Shown here one piece after another: positions 5,752 to 9,824 of a stretch of 9,824 bases of DNA. This DNA is from Ruminococcus flavefaciens (lineage in GTDB: Bacteria; Bacillota; Clostridia; Oscillospirales; Ruminococcaceae), in the NCBI GenBank assembly GCA_002350065.1, contig DEDQ01000042.1:1-9824 (forward strand). The letters are read 5' to 3'. The position numbers and the translations under genes are program-made. The notes beneath the pieces were generated by a model, which saw only the letters and a list, made by a program, of their open reading frames with translations, was not told the origin of the DNA and made no database searches. Every line of letters starts with the position of its first letter. Position 1 is the stretch's first letter.

Positions 5752-5848
5752 ACAGAAGAGAGAAAGATTCTGTTTTACATATAATAACACACCTTTTCAG
5801 ATGAAGCTGCCGCCGCGGGAATACTCGCGGCGGCGGCTTTTCTTTTTT
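5752..5848 (+). ncRNA. Candidate small RNA, about 95 nt
   Basis: A transcript from the promoter at 5717-5745 would begin with a hairpin (ACAGAA 5752-5757 with TTCTGT 5768-5773, loop of ten purines), continue with about 30 AU-rich unpaired bases, and end at a very strong intrinsic terminator. There is no start codon with a plausible frame inside. The gtrA-like gene downstream has its own promoter after the terminator, so this could be an independent small RNA or, alternatively, a terminated leader of that operon. I do not recognise a known family. Confidence 0.5.
5805..5848 (+). terminator. Strong intrinsic terminator
   Basis: AGCTGCCGCCGC (5805-5816) pairs with GCGGCGGCGGCT (5827-5838) with one G-T wobble. 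Three further pairs close an AATA loop, giving a 15-bp stem. The tail TTTTCTTTTTT follows directly. Confidence 0.9.
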
Positions 5849-5873
5849 ACCGTGAAAAATTTCGCAAAACCCC

Positions 5874-5902
5874 TTGAAAAAATTCCCGAATGCTGTTATT
5901 AT
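5874..5902 (+). promoter_or_regulatory. Sigma-A-like promoter of the gtrA-dus operon
   Basis: TTGAAA (5874-5879), a 17-base spacer and TATTAT (5897-5902), 34 bases before the ATG at 5937 and downstream of the strong terminator. Confidence 0.62.
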
Positions 5903-5936
5903 TAAAGAAGTATTGCATTTTGAAAGGAAGCTTGAA

Positions 5937-6428
5937 ATGAAAAAACTCATCAGAAAGATAATGTCAGTTTTCCCCAAGCCCATACGTGAGCTTTATTTTA
6001 AATTTGAGGATAAGTGGCTGTACCTGTTTTTCGGTGTACTCACCACTGTTGTGAGCTTTGCCTCGGCAGGATTTGCAAAGTGGGTGCTTGAGAAGTGGGG
6101 CGGCTTCGATGATGGCGCTGTCAGCGATATTAGCACGGTCTTTTCGTGGGTATGCGCTGTAACATTTGCATATCTCACCAACAGGGTGTGGGTGTTCGAT
6201 TCGACTACCAAGGGCGCCAAGAATCTCATAGTCGAAGGCGGAAAGTTCTACGGCGGCAGAGTTTTCACTCTTGCGGTCGAGTGGGTCATAATGAGGATAG
6301 GATTTGCATGGCTCGGTATCAATTACTGGATAGTGAAGATACTCGCAAACGTTATCGTTCTCATACTCAATTATGTTATCAGCAAGGTATTCGTGTTCCG
6401 CAAGAAAAAAGAGGAAGCAAATGGCTGA
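5937..6428 (+). CDS. GtrA-family membrane protein
   Basis: A 163-residue protein with four hydrophobic segments (about 28-50, 66-82, 108-127, 131-150) and the GtrA-family markers: FFGVLTTVVSF in the first segment, AYLTNRVWVF (78-87) after the second, and NYVISKVFVFRKK (145-157) at the end. GtrA-like proteins are implicated in moving lipid-linked sugars across the membrane for cell-surface glycan modification. The substrate cannot be told here, and no glycosyltransferase gene is adjacent. The start at 5937 follows GAAAGGAAG by about 6 bases; an upstream in-frame TTG at 5874 lies inside the promoter and is rejected. The last 8 bases overlap the start of the dus gene, so the two are co-translated. 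Confidence 0.88.
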   Translation: MKKLIRKIMSVFPKPIRELYFKFEDKWLYLFFGVLTTVVSFASAGFAKWVLEKWGGFDDGAVSDISTVFSWVCAVTFAYLTNRVWVFDSTTKGAKNLIVEGGKFYGGRVFTLAVEWVIMRIGFAWLGINYWIVKILANVIVLILNYVISKVFVFRKKKEEANG

Positions 6429-7428
6429 CACAATTAAAATAGGAAGAGTCAGCATAAAAAAGACCGCCGCACTCGCTCCCATGGCGGGAGTTGCCGACAG
6501 GGCATACCGGCTGATGTGCAAGGAGTTCGGAGCCGCCTACGCGGTCAGCGAAATGGTCTCGGCGAAGGGCATATGCTACAGCGACCGCAAGACTGCGGAG
6601 CTCTGCACGGTCACGGACGGGGAACGTCCCATGGCGGTGCAGCTTTTCGGCAGCGAGCCGGACTTCATGGCTGAGGCTGTGAAGATAGTGCTCGAATACG
6701 AGCCCGATATCATCGACATAAACATGGGCTGTCCCGTCCCGAAGGTAGTGGGTACGGGAGCAGGCTCGGCGCTGATGAAGGATATCCCTCTCGCGGCGGA
6801 TATAACTGCGGCGGCGGTAAAGGCTGCGGGAGAGGTCCCGGTCACGGTGAAGATACGCAGCGGCTGGAACGCTGAAAGCATAAACGCAGTCGAAATGGCA
6901 AAGGCTCTTGAAGCTTCCGGAGCTGCTGCGATAGCCGTTCACGGGCGCACGCGTGACCAGTTTTACAGCGGCAAGGCTGACTCCGGCATTATCAGGGAGG
7001 TCAAGGCTGCGGTGAGTATTCCGGTCATAGGCAACGGAGATATCACGGACGCGGCTTCGGCTCTTGCTATGTACGAGCAGACCGGCTGTGACCTCGTCAT
7101 GATAGGGCGCGGAAGCTACGGACGCCCCTTCGTATTCGAGGAGGTCGAAGCGGCGCTTGAGGGCAGGGAGTATGCTCCGCCGACGGTCGAGGAGCGCATG
7201 GAGATAATGCTCCGGCATATACGCATGATGCTCGACATGAGTCCCAAGTGCGAGGAAATGGCTATGCACGAGGCTCGCAAACACGCGGCATGGTATATGA
7301 ACGGCTTCTACGGCTCGGCAAAATTCCGCGGAAGATGCTATCAGCTCAGTTCATATGCGGAGGCGGAAGCGCTTGCCGGAGAGTTCATTCAGCTCCAATC
7401 TGACAGAATGCACAAAAGCTTTGGATAA
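6421..7428 (+). CDS. dusB: tRNA-dihydrouridine synthase, DusB-like
   Basis: A 335-residue FMN-dependent enzyme that reduces specific uridines in the tRNA D-loop using NADPH. The TIM-barrel motifs appear in order: LAPMAGVADRAYR (18-30, FMN site), VQLFGSEPD (73-81), DINMGCPVPKVV (99-110) with Cys104 as the expected proton donor, VKIRSGW (143-149), IAVHGRTRDQFYSGKAD (171-187), IPVIGNGDI (200-208) and VMIGRGSYGRPFVF (226-239). The helical C-terminal domain has RKHAAWYMNGF (286-296). Length and motifs are complete. The choice of the DusB subgroup over other bacterial Dus types rests on the NMGCP and RKHxxWY segments. The start ATG overlaps the stop of the GtrA-like gene and is preceded by GAGGAAG. 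No strong terminator follows. Confidence 0.94.
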   Translation: MADTIKIGRVSIKKTAALAPMAGVADRAYRLMCKEFGAAYAVSEMVSAKGICYSDRKTAELCTVTDGERPMAVQLFGSEPDFMAEAVKIVLEYEPDIIDINMGCPVPKVVGTGAGSALMKDIPLAADITAAAVKAAGEVPVTVKIRSGWNAESINAVEMAKALEASGAAAIAVHGRTRDQFYSGKADSGIIREVKAAVSIPVIGNGDITDAASALAMYEQTGCDLVMIGRGSYGRPFVFEEVEAALEGREYAPPTVEERMEIMLRHIRMMLDMSPKCEEMAMHEARKHAAWYMNGFYGSAKFRGRCYQLSSYAEAEALAGEFIQLQSDRMHKSFG

Positions 7429-7479
7429 ATTTCGTCAGAAATGACAAAGTGTCGGTTATTTATAATGAGAAACGTGCTG

Positions 7480-7505
7480 AAACGCCTGTGTATAGCCGTT
7501 TTCTT
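7480..7505 (+). terminator. Possible weak terminator after dus
   Basis: AAACG (7480-7484) and CGTTT (7497-7501) pair, with an inner CT/AG pair across a C-C mismatch, followed by TTCTT. The stem is short and AT-rich, so this is a weak candidate, but nothing better is present between the dus gene and the next promoter. Confidence 0.3.
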
Positions 7506-7572
7506 AGCTTAAAGCATCGGTTATTCATATAAAACTGACTGTAATTATACATAAAAATCATACAATTAGTAA

Positions 7573-7601
7573 TTGCAAAATGAAAATCAATGTGATATAA
7601 T
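7573..7601 (+). promoter_or_regulatory. Sigma-A-like promoter of the CapA-family gene
   Basis: TTGCAA (7573-7578), a 17-base spacer and a perfect TATAAT (7596-7601). The predicted start is near 7608, giving a leader of about 38 nt to the ATG at 7646. Confidence 0.72.
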
Positions 7602-7645
7602 TAAGGTGCGGAATGACAGGCTTTCGCACATTAAGGAGAAAAGAT

Positions 7646-8917
7646 ATGGCTGATTTTAAACGCACAGCGGCTGCTGCTGCCGCGATATGCGTCATGATAA
7701 TGTCATTTGCAGGCTGCTCGGACGTGGGCGGAGACTCACGCGGGAACAGCTCGGATACAGTATCATCTGCCGCATCAGGCTCAACAAGTGACGAAGCCCC
7801 TGCGACCGAACCCGAGACCGCTCCTCCTGCCGAGGACAAGCGCGTTCACTTTATCGCTGCCGGTGATAATCTGATACACTATTCAGTGTTCAAAAACGCG
7901 GAAAGGCTTGCGGGCGATGGCGCTGCATACGATTTCCGACCGCTTTATGAAAATGTCAAATACCTCATCGAGGACGCTGATGTGGCTGTTCTGAATCAGG
8001 AGACCATAATCAGCCAGAGCAACCCCGTAAGGGGCGCCGACGGCGGAGCTCTGCTGTTCAATTCGCCTCCCGAGGTCGCAGACGCGGTCATAGACCTCGG
8101 CTTCGATGTTTTCACTATGGCGAACAATCATCTTCTCGACTTCGGCGCGGACGCTTTGGAAGAATCGATCAGCTTCTGGAACGTCAAGGCTGCTGAAAAC
8201 GACCTTACCGTCCTCGGAGCATATCTCAATGAGGACGATGCGAACGATATACGCGTGCGCGAGGTCAACGGCGTGAAGATAGCTTTTCTTGCATATGCCG
8301 AGCACATCAACGGCTTTGCTTTCCCCGAGGGCTGCCCCCTCAGAGTTGTCATGAACAGCGAAGAGGACGTTATCGAGAGGCAGATAAAAGAGGCAAAGGA
8401 GCTCGCTGATGTTGTCGTCGTTTCTGCTCACTGGGGCGTTGAGGATACTCACGAGGTCTCACAGGACAGGATAGAGCTCGCGCATAAAATGGTGGAATGG
8501 GGAGCAGATATTATCCTCGGCTGCCATACACATACTGCCGAAACTATGGAATGGATACCGCGAAGTGACGGTTCAAAGGGCTTTGTTTTCTATTCGATGG
8601 GCAACTTTATCTGCGCCCAGACGGATAACTTCAACCTCGTTGGAGAAATGCCTGACCTCGATATCGTCATGGACGGAGAAACAGGCGAGATATCGCTCGA
8701 AAACGTAGGCGTTATACCTAATATAATACACTACGAAGCAGGCGATTATGACAACCTCAGAGTTTATCCGTACAGCAAGTATACACCCGAGCTGGCGGCA
8801 GTTCACGGAATAGGCTCAGCGATACCCCGCGGCACCTATCCCGACTTCAACTGGGACATCCTCAACAGCATAATTGATGAGAGTATTCCGGAAGAATTTC
8901 GCAAGCTTGACAAATAA
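7646..8917 (+). CDS. CapA-family metallophosphatase lipoprotein
   Basis: A 423-residue protein. The signal peptide ends in SFAGC, with Cys24 as the likely lipidated residue, followed by a Ser/Thr/Glu/Pro-rich linker to about residue 65. The rest is a full PGA_cap (CapA) domain of the calcineurin-like metallophosphatase fold: AAGDNLIH (71-78), ADVAVLNQET (111-120), FTMANNHLLDFG (156-167), VVVVSAHWG (256-264), LGCHTHT (291-297) and FYSMGNFI (315-322). The Asp, Asn and His residues of these motifs are the expected metal ligands. In Bacillus CapA takes part in poly-gamma-glutamate capsule export, but most clostridial homologs stand alone, like this one, without capB/capC, so a role in surface polymer handling is only an inference. 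The start at 7646 follows AAGGAG by 7 bases; an in-frame ATG at 7613 lacks this support. Confidence 0.9.
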   Translation: MADFKRTAAAAAAICVMIMSFAGCSDVGGDSRGNSSDTVSSAASGSTSDEAPATEPETAPPAEDKRVHFIAAGDNLIHYSVFKNAERLAGDGAAYDFRPLYENVKYLIEDADVAVLNQETIISQSNPVRGADGGALLFNSPPEVADAVIDLGFDVFTMANNHLLDFGADALEESISFWNVKAAENDLTVLGAYLNEDDANDIRVREVNGVKIAFLAYAEHINGFAFPEGCPLRVVMNSEEDVIERQIKEAKELADVVVVSAHWGVEDTHEVSQDRIELAHKMVEWGADIILGCHTHTAETMEWIPRSDGSKGFVFYSMGNFICAQTDNFNLVGEMPDLDIVMDGETGEISLENVGVIPNIIHYEAGDYDNLRVYPYSKYTPELAAVHGIGSAIPRGTYPDFNWDILNSIIDESIPEEFRKLDK

Positions 8918-9045
8918 ATAAAGTTGTTCACATTTCGTTAATATTAGCTTTTGCAAGGAGTTTTTTGAGGAATTTTCTGATTGTGCAAACCGTGCAAAAA
9001 ACGGGTGCCTTGTTTAGACATAATTCCAAAAACGGCATAAACCTA

Positions 9046-9074
9046 TTTACTTTTTTTGAGAGCTGATATATAAT
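9046..9074 (+). promoter_or_regulatory. Promoter ahead of the structured leader
   Basis: TTTACT (9046-9051), a 17-base spacer and a perfect TATAAT (9069-9074). The -35 matches consensus at four of six positions. The expected start is near 9081, about 250 bases before the cohesin gene's ATG. Confidence 0.6.
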
Positions 9075-9080
9075 GAAATC

Positions 9081-9265
9081 ATGAATAAATATGGGGTATG
9101 GGCTCATTGGGTCAGGATGCGCTTTTATGCGTCCGGATCGGCGGGTCTCAGCGTTATCGAGTCCCTTCCGGAGGCGGTGTGTACAAATACTGCACGAAGT
9201 TGGCGGCGTTTGTGCGCAGCCCTGTAATTCGATCCCGCAGCCGAGGCGGCTGCAAGCAAACCAAG
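9081..9265 (+). ncRNA. Candidate structured leader RNA or ncRNA
   Basis: About 185 bases between a promoter and the cohesin gene, GC-richer than the flanking AT-rich DNA and dense in complementary segments. Seen pairings are GGATGC/GCGTCC (9115-9134), GGG-CTC/GAG-CCC (9143-9164), GTG-GTA/TAC-CAC with loop CAAA (9177-9195), and GTTTG-GCAGCC/GGCTGC-CAAAC (9208-9261). TTGG (9107-9110) can pair with CCAA (9261-9264) to close the ends. It matches none of the riboswitch, T-box, SRP or RNase P consensus motifs that I know. It could be a cis-regulatory leader of the cohesin gene or an independent RNA such as one of the large Firmicutes motifs (for example raiA). That name is a guess to test. Confidence 0.5.
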
Positions 9266-9291
9266 ATATAATAAAAGGGGCACCTGTTCCT

Positions 9292-9305
9292 TTGTTATAT
9301 AACAA
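9292..9305. promoter_or_regulatory. 14-bp palindrome before the cohesin gene RBS
   Basis: TTGTTATATAACAA is a perfect palindrome lying between the structured leader and the Shine-Dalgarno AGGAGG of the cohesin gene. It could be an operator for a dimeric repressor or part of a weak terminator together with AAAGG (9274-9278) and CCTTT (9289-9293). Neither role is proven. Confidence 0.35.
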
Positions 9306-9329
9306 TCAATGAAGAAGGAGGAAAAAATC

Positions 9330-9824
9330 ATGAAGACAAAAAAGATAGTCATCGGGGCTATGGCTGCAGCGATGCTTTCACTTTCAGTCTGCTCGATCGC
9401 TCCCGCTGTTGCGGCTGACGAAACAGTGCAGATATCCGTCGGCAAGGCGACAGCAGAGGCAGGAGGGCAGTTCACTGTGGACGTATCCATGGCTGATATA
9501 CCTTCAACAGGTATTCAGTGCTGCGAATTCTCAATCAAGTACGACTCTGCGGTTATCAAGATCACAGACGTAAAGGCAGGCAAGCTTGCGGGCTCAGTAA
9601 GTGGTGATCCATCAGCATCACTTCTCCCCTCATTCAACAGCTATGCAGAAAACGAGGGCCTTATCTCAGTGATGTGGTCAACATCTGTTGACAGCGCATC
9701 AAGCTGGATCACAGGCGAGGGTACTTTCTGCACGATCTCGGGTACAGTTGCTTCAAATGCAAAGCCGGGCGCAGTTGCTGAAATAAGCGTTGTTCCTACT
9801 GACAGAGAAACACACTCCGGATCA
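9330..9824 (+). CDS. Secreted cohesin-domain protein (scaffoldin-like), 3' end outside window
   Basis: The first 165 residues of a gene cut by the right edge. MKTKKIVIGAMAAAMLSLSV and the following residues form a Sec signal peptide with predicted cleavage after Ala29 (AVAA|DE). From about residue 33 a cohesin domain runs to the edge: VQISVGKATAEAGGQFTVDVSMADIPSTGIQ... is the first strand pair of the cohesin jelly roll, EFSIKYDSAVIKITDVKAGKLA (66-87) is the central signature, followed by LISVMWST (111-118) and GTFCTISGTVASNAKPGAVAEI (131-152). Cohesins bind dockerin modules and build cellulosomes on the cell surface or in free scaffolds. The start follows GGAGG by about 7 bases. A small cohesin-plus-dockerin adaptor such as the ScaC of Ruminococcus flavefaciens is one possibility, but the remaining domains are not visible. 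Confidence 0.9.
   Translation, partial: MKTKKIVIGAMAAAMLSLSVCSIAPAVAADETVQISVGKATAEAGGQFTVDVSMADIPSTGIQCCEFSIKYDSAVIKITDVKAGKLAGSVSGDPSASLLPSFNSYAENEGLISVMWSTSVDSASSWITGEGTFCTISGTVASNAKPGAVAEISVVPTDRETHSGS

Noticed and set aside
6379..7284. 301-codon minus-strand frame opposite the dus gene
   Set aside because: The plus strand encodes all Dus motifs in order. The minus frame is His- and Arg-rich, as expected for an antisense artefact.
8918..9000. Terminator after the CapA-family gene
   Set aside because: T-runs occur but no stem of useful length precedes them. The CCGT/ACGG pairing near 8990-9004 has only four base pairs and no U-tract.
9109..9175. Resemblance to bacterial SRP RNA (GGTCAGG, TCCGGA segments)
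   Set aside because: The invariant SRP core with GGAAGGAAGCAGCC is absent and the order of segments differs.
9081..9265. Known metabolite riboswitch or T-box
   Set aside because: None of the core motifs of TPP, FMN, SAM, cobalamin, lysine, glycine, c-di-GMP, c-di-AMP, fluoride or T-box RNAs could be found by eye.
9091..9312. 73-codon frame inside the leader before the cohesin gene
   Set aside because: No ribosome binding site, no protein-like composition, and it overlaps the strong RNA pairing pattern. It more likely arises by chance in GC-rich RNA-coding DNA.

Overview
The window looks like a piece of chromosome from an endospore-forming, cellulosome-type Clostridia of the Ruminococcus group. 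Three things point there. A tricistronic spore germinant receptor operon (gerA-gerB-gerC type) sits next to spoIIID, the small sporulation transcription factor. The right edge carries a secreted protein that opens with a cohesin domain, as in Ruminococcus cellulosome scaffoldins. Ribosome binding sites are purine-rich AAGGAG/GGAGG types and promoters are sigma-A-like, as in Firmicutes. No species is assigned.

Layout. 1-1611 (+): two tandem paralogous DUF2975-like membrane proteins followed by a small YozG-like Cro/C1 regulator. The first gene is cut by the left edge. 1627-1660: a bidirectional hairpin terminator shared with the opposing operon. 1643-4638 (-): overlapping germination genes, with a GerA-type subunit, a GerB-type permease and an unusually short GerC-type lipoprotein. 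A sigma-G-like promoter lies directly upstream. 4751-5295 (+): a 62-residue cysteine-rich DUF6472-like protein and spoIIID, the latter behind a sigma-E-like promoter. 5283-5432: an inverted heptamer-repeat element that supplies the spoIIID stop codon, then a GC-rich hairpin. 5433-5936: gene-poor DNA that contains a candidate small RNA with a strong promoter and a perfect terminator. 5937-7428 (+): a GtrA-family membrane protein translationally coupled to a DusB-like tRNA-dihydrouridine synthase. 7646-8917 (+): a CapA-family metallophosphatase lipoprotein. 8918-9329: an intergenic region whose second half looks like a structured RNA leader or ncRNA of about 180-250 nt. 9330-end (+): the cohesin protein, truncated by the window.

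How the genes fit together. The ger operon, spoIIID and their compartment-specific promoter candidates form a sporulation/germination block: SpoIIID would act in the mother cell, and the germinant receptor would be made in the forespore and used later by the dormant spore. The DUF2975/HTH cassette is a self-contained membrane-protein plus regulator module of unknown role. GtrA/Dus and CapA look like ordinary chromosomal genes. The most interesting unexplained items are the structured region ahead of the cohesin gene, the 5752-5848 small-RNA candidate, the short GerC whose 3' end doubles as a terminator, and the heptamer inverted repeat at the end of spoIIID.
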